From Saccharina japonica (Eukaryota; Sar; Phaeophyceae; Laminariales; Laminariaceae): a DNA stretch of 64,000 nt. The DNA lies in contig MEHQ01001542.1 of assembly GCA_008828725.1 (NCBI GenBank), positions 167,697-231,696 on the forward strand, written 5' to 3'. Shown here in pieces: positions 43,630 through 53,165 of the stretch. Under the pieces are notes generated by a model, which searched no databases, had not been told where the DNA came from, and saw nothing but the letters and a program-made list of their open reading frames with translations. Within the stretch, counting starts at the first letter, position 1, and each line of letters opens with the position of its first letter. Position numbers and translations under genes: made by a program.

Positions 43630-43675
43630 TGAGGTAATGAGGTAATTACCGGCCTTCCAAGCCCATACCATCACA
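43630..43675 (-). mobile_element. LTR-like family F, end fragment
   Basis: The minus strand starts TGTGATGGTATGGGCTTGG, then AAGGCCGGTAATTACCTC. Only the first 45 bases remain. Confidence 0.6.
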
Positions 43676-43689
43676 ATAATAATAATAGT

Positions 43690-43770
43690 GGTTTTCTGCT
43701 TTTGGGAATGTTATGAGTGACCAATGTTGAAGCTCATGCTGCACATTGTCGGGTGGCAAAGATAATAATA
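43690..43770 (-). repeat. Dispersed repeat K
   Basis: The reverse strand reads TTTGCCACCCGACAATGTGC, AGCATGAGCTTCAACATTGG, TCACTCATAACATTCCC. It directly follows the LTR fragment. Confidence 0.7.
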
Positions 43771-43799
43771 ATTAATTATTCATTGATTTTTGCAGCCGG

Positions 43800-43860
43800 C
43801 TTTTTGCCCGTCGACATCCCGCACACCCTCTCAGTGTCCGTGCCGACCCTTCTTCTTCCT
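43800..43860 (-). repeat. Dispersed repeat I, fragment
   Basis: GCCCGTCGACATCCCGCACA and CAGTGTCCGTGCCGA, as in 5450-5495. Confidence 0.55.
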
Positions 43861-43941
43861 ATTAATAGAGAGAGCTATTATTATGCACAATTGTCAGATG
43901 GCAAGGACCAGTAGTAGCAGTAACGAGAAAAAAAATGGCAT

Positions 43942-44031
43942 AACTCCTTAAGAACCGGTCCTCCGTTTTTGGAGACGAAAACTACTTGGAATTTCGTTTA
44001 GGATAAGTTTTCCAGTTCTAAAACGGGCTAA
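43942..44031. mobile_element. TTAA MITE family C, diverged
   Basis: CTCCTTAAGAACCGGTCC at the left and TTTTCCAGTTCTAAAACGGG at the right, with AACTACTTGGAATTTCG inside. Diverged copy of the family best seen at 44225-44376. Confidence 0.55.
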
Positions 44032-44094
44032 TAAATAATGTGAAAGAACACACACAAACGGTGCGCAGAGATTTGAGGTCCCTTACATATAAAG

Positions 44095-44443
44095 TGGGTA
44101 CCCCGACTTAACAGCGGGTACTCTATATAAGAGAATACTACAGTTAAGATAGGCCAAATCGGCTGGACCCGCCTGCACTAAACCTACTATATTTTCCACC
44201 ACTGTGGATAAGAGAGAAGGCTGGTTAACCCCTTAAGAACTAGTCCCACGTATTTGGGGGCAAACCACAAGGAATTATTGCGGGTATTTTTTTCAGTTCT
44301 GAATCTGGTCCCACGTATTTGGGGGCAAACTACTTTGAATTAGTGTGGGTATTTTTTTCAGTTCTGAATGGGTTAAGATAGGTACATAGATAGGTGTTTC
44401 CGGTCTGTACTACACCTCTCTCTTAAATCGGGGTACCCGCTGC
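44095..44443. mobile_element. Inverted-repeat element, family J, interrupted by a TTAA MITE
   Basis: The left end GGGTACCCCGACTTAA faces the right end TTAAATCGGGGTACCC. It is homologous to 46621-46990. The internal TTAA of the other copy (GTGG-TTAA-GAGCG) is here occupied by the 44225-44376 MITE. Confidence 0.7.
44225..44376. mobile_element. TTAA-flanked MITE, family C, with doubled interior
   Basis: TTAACCCCTTAAGAACTAGT at the left and CAGTTCTGAATGGGTTAA at the right. The interior unit (GTCCCACGTATTTGGGGGC, AAACTACTTTGAATTAG, GGGTATTTTTTTCAGTTCTG) is present twice in tandem. The host element copy at 46.74 kb has a single uninterrupted TTAA at the matching position, so the TTAA duplication is directly shown. 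Confidence 0.85.
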
Positions 44444-44946
44444 TGTATGCCGTTTGCCCTTGTCGCGGGCCTCGGGGTCCCATAAAATTTGGCTATGCTT
44501 ACGTTACCTGGTGTAACATGCTGATAAAAAAATGGAACAACGATGGTCGGCGACGGAAGTCAAGGCGGCGGCATGGAATGCGGAATAACGCTGGATGGAA
44601 TGTCAAAGGCTACGAACTTCGATGTTGGCTGACACAGCAGATAGATGCAGGCAAGAAACGAGAACACAACCATCTCTGTATATCATATAATTACGAGAAT
44701 AAGAAAACAGAGAGAGAAAACGAAGAACGACGAACAACAAAAAGGAGAGACGAAGAACAATGACAACCAATGGGGGATGGTTGTCATCCCCCATTGATCA
44801 TTGATAACAACTAACTCGGTAAGAACGAAGGACAACAATGAATGGTAATACACCACCAGCAACAAGGACCATATACGTACATATGATATACATACAGACA
44901 GTAGTAGTAGTACGTACTATTTATAAATACTATTATTTAGTAGTAC
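44444..44946. other. Unassigned DNA
   Basis: A purine-rich open frame at 44518-44763 (plus, rich in R/K/E/N) has no hallmark. CAATGGGGGATG facing CATCCCCCATTG forms a hairpin at 44768-44797. Confidence 0.5.
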
Positions 44947-45049
44947 TACGGAGGACCATAGTAAATACGACCTACGGTGCACACAAAAGCCTATATATTA
45001 ACCTATTTTTACTAACAATATCTGGTCCTATTTATTATGGTCCTCTGTA
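44947..45049. mobile_element. Stowaway-like MITE, family A
   Basis: Starts TACGGAGGACCATAGTAAAT and ends ATTTATTATGGTCCTCTGTA. TA on both sides. It has no TATTAATA at the site occupied in 40005-40100 and no TACCTGGTA at the site occupied in 45912-46032, so it is the empty reference for both. Confidence 0.85.
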
Positions 45050-45224
45050 AAATAATTACGAAAACATCTGTGCAGCACACTTCAACCACTATAGTAGTGG
45101 TGCAACAATAGAAAAAAAAACACAACATGTACACGATTACTATACGACAATAACGTTGTAGTTTTTACAACAACGCACGGAAAAAAAAATGTTTCAGGTA
45201 CGATACAAAACAGCAGTGTTGTTG

Positions 45225-45353
45225 CGAGGGACCATAGTAAACCCTAGTAAACAGGACCTACGGTAGACACCAAAACCTGTATATTTTCCCCTATTTCTAC
45301 TAACAATATTTGGTCCTATTTACTACTGGTAGTGTTTACTATGGTACACCGTA
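45225..45353. mobile_element. Stowaway-like MITE, family A, with enlarged ends
   Basis: GAGGGACCATAGTAAACC and GTTTACTATGGTACACC face each other. Both ends carry an extra internal segment of about 10-16 bp (CCTAGTAAAC and TACTGGTAGTGTTTAC) that keeps the arms complementary. Confidence 0.75.
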
Positions 45354-45404
45354 ATAGTACGACGTTCCCAAGCCGTAACTCACAGATCTAGGGCAATACA
45401 GCAC

Positions 45405-45490
45405 CCCCCCCTGCCCTCCGTCTCGAAAGGGATGCGTGGTCAAAGGTCAAATGACTAAGGCAAGCAAAAAATAAATGAGTACGCCCCCCC
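45405..45490 (+). repeat. Dispersed repeat G, core copy with poly-C end
   Basis: CTCCGTCTCGAAAGGGATGC, GTGGTCAAAGGTCAAATGAC, GAGTACGCCCCCCC, then C-rich sequence to about 45690. Confidence 0.75.
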
Positions 45491-45822
45491 GCTCGCCACA
45501 TCCCACCCCCCTCCGAACCCCGCCACCGCCCACCGGCCCTATCCCCACCACGGAGCATGCACTGGGTGGGTATCTCACCCCCCATTACCACCGCCAGCCG
45601 CACCTCGCGACCGCGCCCCTTCCCCACTCCGCCCTCCCCCACCCACTCCCCCCCAGCTTCCCACCTCCCCCCCCCCACTCCCCACTAAGGTACGCGCCTT
45701 GCATTTTTTTTTTCCATCGCGAGAAGGGTTCACGCTCCTTTCTTCCTTGGTCCACTCGCGTCTAATGGGATCTTTCGTCGGGATGCAAGGGCGCTACGAT
45801 AGATAATCATTTTATCCTCTTG

Positions 45823-45900
45823 ACCCAGTCAGAACTGAAAAACTTATCTTACACTAATTCCAAGTAGGTTGTCCCCGAATACGTGGGACCAGTTCTTAAG
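45823..45900. mobile_element. TTAA MITE family C, fragment
   Basis: CAGTCAGAACTGAAAAAC, CACTAATTCCAAGTAGGTTG, TCCCCGAATACGTGGGACC, AGTTCTTAAG. Reverse orientation to 44225. Confidence 0.65.
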
Positions 45901-45911
45901 TTGCATGCTAC

Positions 45912-46032
45912 TACAGGGAACCATGGTGAATAAGTAGGACCTGCGGTATAGACAAAAACCTACCTGGTATTTATTATTTCCCGAATTTTACTAACAACAA
46001 AATTTGGTCTTATTTACTATGACCCCCCGTAA
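45912..46032. mobile_element. Stowaway-like MITE, family A
   Basis: TACAGGGAACCATGGTGAAT at the left and ATTTACTATGACCCCCCG at the right. TACCTGGTA (45961-45969) replaces the TA of AAAGCC-TA-TATATT in the 44947 copy. Confidence 0.8.
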
Positions 46033-46317
46033 CAAGGTAGAGGTGCAACAAAGGTAGAAGAGGTGCACCATTTTTTTAGTTTCTGAGATTTCGTCACTTG
46101 AGGAGCTCTATACTATTACTATAATAAGTAAAAAAGGGTTTTCTGGGGGGGGGGGGAAGTGCAACTCGATGAACAAGTCCCATACGGTAGCCCAGTTATT
46201 ACAAAACGTTCATGGGCACCAAACAAAAATGGCATTTTCCGACGATTTTAGGTTAATGAGCCCCGTCATTCAGAAAAAAATGGCCCAAAAGTGCTATTAA
46301 TACCCCCAACGCAGCAG

Positions 46318-46533
46318 TAAGGGCCCGTTTTAACGAAGAAGAAAAAAAATCAATTTGGATTTTTTTTTAATTCAAATCCGCTTTTCATTGGTCAACACAC
46401 GCACCAGCACCAAAGATTAGGATCTTGGGGCATAAAAATTGGTGCTGGTGCGTGTGTTGACCAATGAAAAGCGAATTTTTATTTTTATTTTTCCAAATTG
46501 AATTTATTTTATACTCGTTAATACGGGCCCTAA
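46318..46533. mobile_element. Harbinger/Tourist-like MITE with TAA target duplication
   Basis: TAA at 46318-46320 and 46531-46533. Between them GGGCCCGTTTTAACG at the left and CGTTAATACGGGCCC at the right (14 of 15 complementary). Further in, an exact 35-bp inverted pair (CGCTTTTCATTGGTCAACAC and its complement) surrounds the centre. The three-base TAA duplication and GGGCC start fit PIF/Harbinger MITEs. Only copy seen. Confidence 0.85.
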
Positions 46534-46620
46534 CGCCTCGGGGTTGTGCGCGCACCATTTTTTTTCCTCCAACAAACTCGTTTTTTGTGGTGATGCCTTC
46601 GTAAAAAGCACCTGATTGGT

Positions 46621-46990
46621 GTTATCACAGTGGGGTACCCCGATTCAAGAGGGTCCCAAAAAAAAGAGCGGTCAAATCAGCGTGTCCCGCCAATAATAAA
46701 AGCTATATATTTGCCCCACTACAGATAAGAGCAGTGTGTGGTTAAGAGCGCTTGTTTGCAGAGATGGGGAATAACGGCGATTTATCATGTGACGTGACGG
46801 CGAATACGGCCGTTTGTCGTGTGACGTGACGGCGATAAACACGTAACTACTTGGTTTTAGTGCAGACACTGCGGCCGTAGGCTGTGACGGCTGCTCGTTT
46901 TTTTGGTGACGTGCCGTCATTCCCCATCTTTGCTTGTTTGTGGCTTGCCCCGCGGCGCTCTTAAATCGAGGCACCCACTACTGTGATAGG
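46621..46990. mobile_element. Inverted-repeat element, family J, with a different nested insert
   Basis: TATCACAGTGGGGTACCCCG and ATTCAAGAG at the left face CTCTTAAATCGAGGCACCC and ACTACTGTGATA at the right. In the middle, CAGAGATGGGGAAT faces ATTCCCCATCTTTG with GTGACGTGACGGCGA tandem words between (46790-46840), probably a nested element. Confidence 0.7.
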
Positions 46991-47149
46991 AACTTGAAAA
47001 AAAAGTAGGCACCTCCTAAATATACCGTGGTACATATGACATGACTTGGGGGGCCCCCACGGTGTTTGTTTGAAGTTTGTTTTGCGTTCTATTTATCTCT
47101 TACCACCTTTTTATCCCGTCTGATAGACCGAACGAGACGATTCATGGTT

Positions 47150-47400
47150 TGGCGTCTGTCTTTCCCCCCCTGCCCCGGTCCGTCTCGAAAAGGATGCGTG
47201 GTCAATGGCCAAATGACTAAGGCAAGCAACAAATGAGTACCCCCCCCCGGCCCCCCAGCGCCCAAATGTTGGAGGTGTCTCTATTAGGAGTAGGTACGGT
47301 GCTCCGTCTCGAAATTGGATGCGCGTGCATGGTCCAATGACTAAGGCAAGCAAACAACAAGTACCCCCCCCTCCCGCCCCGCCTTCCCCCCCAAATATAT
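47150..47400 (+). repeat. Dispersed repeat G, two copies with poly-C ends
   Basis: 47178-47250 and 47262-47385. Each ends GAGTACCCCCCCC or CAAGTACCCCCCCC. The second includes GGAGGTGTCTCTATTAGGAG, an empty site for the TATTAATA found at 5402. Confidence 0.8.
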
Positions 47401-47429
47401 TGATAATCGACATGCGTTGTCATCCATAT

Positions 47430-47880
47430 GCAAGAAAAGTTGCCTCACGAGCGGTTTTCAGTTTTCAGTAGGTTGCAGCTCGCCCTTCGTGCGACACCCC
47501 CACGGCGCTTCGCGCTTGGTGCAAGCAACGTCTGCCTGGTGGGCGAAAACAGGACTTGCTCCGACCCGACATTGTAGGGTCATACGACTACGGCCAGTGT
47601 CTGGAAGTGGCCACACCAGAAATAAAATAAATTCATTGGAGGCTGCATGTCGTCGTCCGTGTGCAAGTCCGCCTCACAAGAGGTTCCTAGTAGGGTGCAG
47701 TTCACCCTTCTTGCGACTCGCCCAACACCTCGCGGCGCTTCGCGCTTGGCGCAAAAGCAATGTCTGCGCCTGGTTGATAACAAAACCCAACGTGCTCCGT
47801 CCCGGCATTGTAGGGATGCGAGGGTCTATGGTCCTACGACTACCGCCATGCACGATATGCGGCTAATGAGTACACCCCCC
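47430..47880 (+). repeat. Dispersed repeat H, two tandem copies
   Basis: Copy 1 is 47440-47600 and copy 2 is 47620-47880. Each has (A)TATGCAAGAAAAG or GTGTGCAAGTCCGCCTCACA, AGTAGGTTGCAGCTCGCCC or AGTAGGGTGCAGTTCACCC, CGGCGCTTCGCGCTTGGTGC, AAGCAACGTCTGCCTGGT, CATTGTAGGG, and end TACGACTACGGCC near CATGCACGATATGCGGC. Copy 2 ends GAGTACACCCCCCC, the same kind of C-run end as family G. Confidence 0.75.
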
Positions 47881-48029
47881 CTTCCCGAACGGTGGGATCT
47901 ATCGGACATACTAGCGGTATCGTATTTGACCGCACGTGGACCTAAATACTCGATTCGTTTCAATACCTGGGGGACCAGGGAGACATGTTTTTTAGGGACG
48001 CACGCGCAGCAAGCGTTTCTATAAAAGAA

Positions 48030-48085
48030 ACGTTCGAAGTGAGATTCGAACCCCCCCGTGTCCTCGACGACGACGCCAAATGTGA
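48030..48085 (-). other. LTR/primer-binding-site-like junction or tRNA-like sequence
   Basis: The minus strand reads ACCTCACATTTGGCGTCGTC, GTCGAGGACACGGG, then GGGGTTCGAATCTCAC. Same order as 42578-42660: an ...ACA end, a TGGCGTCGTCG primer-site-like start, and a TTCGAAT T-loop-like motif. Not an intact tRNA. Confidence 0.4.
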
Positions 48086-48279
48086 GGTAAAAAAATCGAT
48101 CGATTACCCAGCCCAGGGTAATCCTTGCACCAGTTAAATAGGGTGGTACGAAGTCGCTCGGTTTACCGAGTGGGTCTAGACGGCCAGCCTGATAAAAAAA
48201 CGGTCTAAAAGTAACCCCCCCCCCCCTCCACCTGTAAGGAAATGAGTAAATAAATAAATGAATGTGACAGGGAGAAATT

Positions 48280-48620
48280 TGGTACACTAGATAGTAGCGA
48301 GAAAACGATCGCTATCTTGGAGAAGTTTGGTGCACTAGATAGGAGCGAGAAAACGATCGCTATCTTTTAGCAGATAAGATAGTGGCGTGGCCACAGGCAG
48401 CGAAACAGGATAGGGGGATAGGAATAGCAAAAATTTTCTTTGTAATCTGTGGAAACAACGTAATGAGCGCCCAAATGTCGGAGGTGTCTCTATTAGGAGT
48501 AGGAACGGTGCTCCGTCTCGAAAGGGATGCGTGGGCAATGGTCAAATGACGAAGGCAAGCAACAAAAGAGTACCCCACCCCCCGCTACGGCAATGCATGA
48601 CATGAACGTACACCCCAGCC
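48280..48620 (+). repeat. Dispersed repeat G, longest forward copy
   Basis: A doubled start (AAGTTTGGTGCACTAGATA, GAGCGAGAAAACGATCGC, TATCTT, twice), GTGGCCACAGGCAGCGAAAC, AACAACGTAATGAGCGCCC, AGGTGTCTCTATTAGGAGTA, GTGCTCCGTCTCGAAAGGG, ending AAGAGTACCCC. It defines a body of at least 300 bp for the family. Confidence 0.8.
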
Positions 48621-48779
48621 CCCCGCCCCCCCCAAATTTTCCGTCTCGAATCCAGGTATATATATATATCTGTCGTACAGGATTCAACCTAGGAAACCCA
48701 TCCTAACTCATGTATATTACACGGCTCCCACACGGTGGTCACGCAACGTCCCCCCCCCCCCGCCCCGCTCTCCTCTCCC

Positions 48780-48975
48780 CCAAGCGGTTCTTAGTAGGGT
48801 GTACCTCGCTCACCCTTCATGCGACTCGCCCAACACCTCACGGCGCTTTGCGCTTGGTGCAAGCAATCAATGTCTGCCTGGTTGGCAAAAAAAAACAACG
48901 TGCTCCGTCCCGGCATTGTAGGGATGCGAGGGTCTATGATCGTACGACACTACGGCCATGCACGACATGAGTACA
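48780..48975 (+). repeat. Dispersed repeat H with poly-C end
   Basis: AGTAGGGTGTACCTCGCTC, CTCACGGCGCTTTGCGCTTG, CCGGCATTGTAGGGATGCG, CTACGGCCATGCACGACATG, AGTACACCCCCACCCCCC. Confidence 0.75.
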
Positions 48976-49004
48976 CCCCCACCCCCCCCCTCATGCTCAC
49001 GCCC

Positions 49005-49240
49005 CCCCCTCATGCTCCGTCTCGAAAGGGATGCGACGTCAATTTTCAACTGACCAAGGCAAGCAACAAATGAGTACGCCCCCCCTCGTCGGTGAACGGG
49101 GGGGGAGGGGGGTGTACTCATTAGCCGCATGTCGTGCATGGCCGTAATCGTATGACCGTAGACCCTCGCATCTTTGGGGGGGGGGGGGGTGTACTCTTTA
49201 GCCGCATGTCATGCATGGCCGGCCGTACTCGTATGACTAC
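49005..49240. repeat. Repeats G (plus) and H ends (minus) joined through poly-C/poly-G
   Basis: 49015-49088 is a G copy ending GAGTACGCCCCCCC. 49098-49175 and 49180-49235 are H ends in reverse (GGGTGTACTCATTAGCCGC, CATGCATGGCC), each headed by a run of up to 14 G. G runs meet C runs head to head. Confidence 0.75.
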
Positions 49241-49473
49241 AATAATATAGACTCTTGAATCTCTATATGTATAATGCCGGCACACAACCAGTGTGGCTCC
49301 GCGCTCCGCACTGATTCTAATTCTTCCCTGCGGGTAGAGAGATCCAATTTCCGGGCGGGTGGGTATAGTATAGGTTATGACGCGTTCGTTTGTTGCGGAT
49401 AGATCCGACCCTCCTCCCGCCCCCCGCGCTCCCCCCCCTCTCTCGGTCATCGCCGGGAGGGAGAGGAGGAATT

Positions 49474-49506
<33 letters not shown>

Positions 49507-49913
49507 AGTTATTGATGATTGATGTGGGTAGGTAAGTGTCGCGCCATCTCGCTCGCTACGGACGCTCCTCGAGTGTTTTTTTTTCCGTTTTGGTCGATAG
49601 GTTTATCTACTCGTACGAAGGTTTTGGATGGGGCTTGGTTGTAATATATATGTATGTACACAACATGCTTCTTCGAAGTGCCTGAACAAGGTATTATCCA
49701 TATTATTATATATTAAGTTGTGCTCTTATGTTTCCCTAAGCATAAAACAGAGGGTATGTATATATGTACATATGTGTGGATGTATGGATGGACGGATGGA
49801 CTCACGCATATTTCTAAGTTGAGTGTCGACCTATCGGGAGCTTGCAGCGATGACGAGTAAGTAAACACAATTCGTAATCCACTATTATTATTTTTATATT
49901 AATAGTAGTATTA
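49241..49913. other. Unassigned DNA with a GAT microsatellite
   Basis: GAT/ATG microsatellite at 49474-49506 (about 11 units). GGATGGACGGATGGAC near 49785. A TATTAATAG near 49898. No gene recognised. Confidence 0.6.
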
Positions 49914-50270
49914 ATGGTACTGCATGTTAAGTTACGTACGAGAGTATTTCGTATTTTTTATTTGCAGTTGTTATGTCTAGCAGATGACCTCAGGGTTTTT
50001 CGAGCGACAGAGGGCTCCACAGAAAGCTCCCCTTTACTGTTCGGAGCAGAGACGTTACTATGGCCGAGGGCGGCAAAAAAGAGGGGGGTGTGGTATCGGG
50101 GGGTTGGCGAGGCGGCGGACCATTTCATGGCGAGGTGGCACAGGGCCGAAGCGGAGAGGAGCTGGCTACGGCATACAGCTGAGGACGCCAAGAGAGGCGA
50201 CCAGGAGAGGGGGGGGGGGGCAGGAGCGGCCGTACTGATACAGCTGTCGACGAATGCAGAAACGATATGA
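49914..50270 (+). CDS. Uncharacterised open frame, possible exon
   Basis: 118 codons. The start is doubtful: TTATTTTTTATTTGCAG ending near 49970 and GTCTAGCAG near 49983 look like 3' splice sites, so an exon may begin there. The part from about 50040 on (ETLLWPRAAKKRGVWYRGVG, AADHFMARWHRAEAERSW) is helical and charged. A minus-strand frame (49958-50380) is equally open, and a run of 11 G lies inside. No family recognised. Confidence 0.2.
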   Translation: MVLHVKLRTRVFRIFYLQLLCLADDLRVFRATEGSTESSPLLFGAETLLWPRAAKKRGVWYRGVGEAADHFMARWHRAEAERSWLRHTAEDAKRGDQERGGGAGAAVLIQLSTNAETI

Positions 50271-50879
50271 TAGATCGTGTGGCCAGATATCGGCTCGACT
50301 AGTCCTTGAATTCTATTATTTGTTTCCGTTGATGTGTTCACTGGGGGGGGCGCGGCAGAGGTAGTATCGACTCTTGACACCGTTTTGTTTTTTAGAGTGG
50401 GAATGAGATGGCAGAAGGTGTGACATGGTCCCGTATCAGTTTTTATAGCAGAGACGGGAACTTGTTGTTACCATCGCCTTGAGCTTGCCTTGAGAACTAT
50501 TTTTCTCTTTTCCTCTCTCGTGTCTTCTTTCTTGCTTTTTTTGCCTTGTTTCTCCCTTTGTTTCCACCCTATGCCGGTGTCTCTCTTTTTTTTCGTGTTG
50601 CCTCGCTCGTGCAGCAGTTATCTGTTCCTCTTGGGCACGTGTGCTTTTCGTCTAGGGGCGCTTCTGGCGCTTCTGGCGCTTCTGTCTCCCTGCGTCATTT
50701 GTATTCTGTTTCATTTCAGAACTTGTTTTATTTTGTCTTTTTTGTTCTTATTTTTTGGTTCGGCTCGTGTCGCTGTGTTCTCGTACCCGATACGTTACGC
50801 ATCTCACTTGCTTTACCCATTAATTTGCGTTTATTTTGTTTTGGTTTTTCTCTGTTTCACAGTCTGTGACCACAGAATT
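50271..50879. other. Unassigned T-rich DNA
   Basis: A plus-strand frame of 149 codons at 50490-50939 is rich in L, F and S because the strand is T/C-rich. It looks like a multi-span membrane protein on paper, but I attribute that to composition. Confidence 0.45.
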
Positions 50880-50975
50880 TGTATATCTCTAGGATTGGGA
50901 ATCAGGACAGGCACTGGGTGTACTGATGTGGTTGAGTAGAAAGAACGGGTTTAATGTGAAGACAACAACAACAAC
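50880..50975 (+). repeat. Dispersed repeat I
   Basis: CAGGCACTGGGTGTACTGA, GTAGAAAGAACGGGTTTAAT, GTGAAGACAACAACAAC, running into a CAA microsatellite. Confidence 0.6.
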
Positions 50976-52979
50976 AACAACAACAGTTGTTGTGGTGAAA
51001 GTAACGGAAAGACAACCTGACACCTCCCCCCGACAACGACAACGCAAAAAAACAACAACAGCTCAGTATGGAAAATCCGATCTATCTGCCATAAATGTAC
51101 TGTTGATACGTACTGGTATTCTACGACATAAAAGAGTTGCTGCGTTGCTGCGGTCCCGTGGCGAACACCCACGGCTCACGGCATACGGCATACAAACTTC
51201 GCCGTTTGCTGGTGGTGCTGTCATCTCCGGCGCAAATTTTGCAAAAAAAAGTGTATCGGCAATAAGGTCTCACAAGACTCAAGACTCCAGACATACATGC
51301 GAATTGTCATTTTTAGCAAAATCAGAATGTCCGTTTCATGCAAGACTATTTACATGATTAACATCATAATTTTTTTCTCTTTTTTTTTCGTACGTGGAAA
51401 TCGCTTCCACCCAGCGCGGCTTTATTCTTTATCCCCCCCCCCCTCCCCCCTTTATTGCAAAAAAAGTGGTCCATTTATTGCTCATCGCCAAAAATCCTGC
51501 CGCCTTTTCAGAAAAAAAAACACTCAACTCGTAGTTTCTCTCTTGCTTGATTGAAGTGTATACTCGATGTGCTATTTTAATAGTACAATACTTAATACTC
51601 GTATATATTCATAATTAATACGGATGGATGTGTGTGGCCCAGCTTGTAAAGCTGAGCGAGTATTGAGTATTGACCAGCGACCACAACTTTCGGCCAAACT
51701 CGTCATCTATAGCATGCCTCTGGCATAGTTAATAACATACAGACATGACGTATACCACGGCGGTATACGTAATACGTACCAGGTGTCTGGAATTATTGAT
51801 AATAGACTATTAATACGAGTATTTTGCTGCTGATGACTCCTGTTCCACTATTAATACCTATATCATCTGTCATCATCATTCGTGTATTTGAAACTTTGGC
51901 ATTTTAAAGTTTTAATAAAAAAATGAGAAAAAAACCCGGTACGAAATTAAGGCGCACCGATGAAGGAACGCGGGGAAATACTGGAATGCTGTTTGTTTTG
52001 TGCGTACCGAAAACGAAAACCGAACTTTACAACCGAAAATACAGCTTTATTGTATTCCGTTCGATGTGCGTACCGACAACCGAATGCAAACCGAGTGGAA
52101 ACCGAAATTACAGCTTACTATGATGTATGTGCGTACCGAAAACTGAAAGAGCAACGAAACGAATATTCATACCTGGTACGTATTATATACATACGTACTC
52201 GTATTTTGTATTTTGCTTTTTTAAATCAATCCAAATGAAAAAGGATAACGAAAAATGGAGAAAAGAAGAACCGGAAGAAAAATGAGAAAAAGAAGAAAAG
52301 GATACGAGGTATATACTATAATAGTACAAACTGGTGGTGTCGGAGCTTGCCGTAGGTAAGCACAATTCGACGAAAGTTGACGAGGGAAGAAAGAAGATAT
52401 GGGTAAGCACAATTCGACGAAAGTTGACGAGGGAAGAAAGTGCTTAAATCTTCTCGCGATAAAAAGCAAGGCAAGAACCATAGTGGGGAGGAGGGAGAAG
52501 GGCCTACTTTGTGACTCCGGATCTGAGTTACGACTAAGAAGGAGAGAGAAAGGAAGGGCGAAGATAATAAATGGGATGGACAAAAACAAAAAACAAAAAA
52601 AATGAAAAAGTAAATTAGTCCGCACCGGCCCAGCATGATCCTAGGTATTATAGGTATGATATCATACCGGGGCGACCGGGTGCTGTAAACTGTAATAATA
52701 GCATGTGTATCCAAACGTTCCTGGCTTTTATTTGCGTCCAGCTTGCTTGCTCTGTTTACGTTGTTTTCATTTTACTTTATTTAATTTATATTATGTTTCT
52801 GTCACATCTCCTCCGGGAGAAGCACGACGCTTTTTTTCTGTGTCTTTTGTCATCATTTTTGTTTGTTTGTTGATGATCTGTTTCATTATATATATATATA
52901 TATATATATATTTTCCTTTTCGCTTTTCGCTTTTTTTTCTTCTTCTTTTTTATCTTTCACGCAGCTGGACTGCTGAGGG
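50976..52979. other. Unassigned DNA with microsatellites
   Basis: TA dinucleotide run at 52886-52911. A tandem of GGTAAGCACAATTCGACGAA, AGTTGACGAGGGAAGAAAG occurs twice at 52355-52440. A GATCTGAGTTACGACTA segment near 52515 recurs at 18.53 and 58.54 kb. TACCTGGTA at 52170-52178. GTACCGAAAACGAAAACCGAA words near 52000-52150. No gene recognised. Confidence 0.5.
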
Positions 52980-53165
52980 GTGGACAAAGGGTGATAGTGG
53001 ATCTTTAAAATGGGGGTTTTGTCTTGGTAGTAGTATGTTGACCCTCAGATCGAACCCTAACCCTAACCCTAACCCTATGCCAGTGGTCAGTGCTTGCTTG
53101 GCCAATCAGAGTGCCTAATTAGCTACCTTAGGAAGATCCACTAACAGTGTTTGTCCACTACTGGA
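52980..53165 (-). repeat. Dispersed repeat M with four CCCTAA units
   Basis: Reverse copy of 13411-13590: GGGGTGGACAAAGGGTGATA, GGGGGTTTTGTCTTGGTAG, CCCTAA repeats at 53054-53078, TATGCCAGTGGTCAGTGC, CTTAGGAAGATCCACTAAC. Confidence 0.85.

Noticed and set aside
45475-45765. Pro/His-rich 96-codon frame
   Set aside because: It is the translation of a C-rich stretch that follows a poly-C-ended repeat.
49484-49506. GAT microsatellite as a coding Asp/Met tract
   Set aside because: No open frame of note continues on either side.
50490-50939. 149-codon hydrophobic frame resembling a membrane protein
   Set aside because: The plus strand is T/C-rich here, so any frame is rich in L, F and S; no motif or splice signal supports it.
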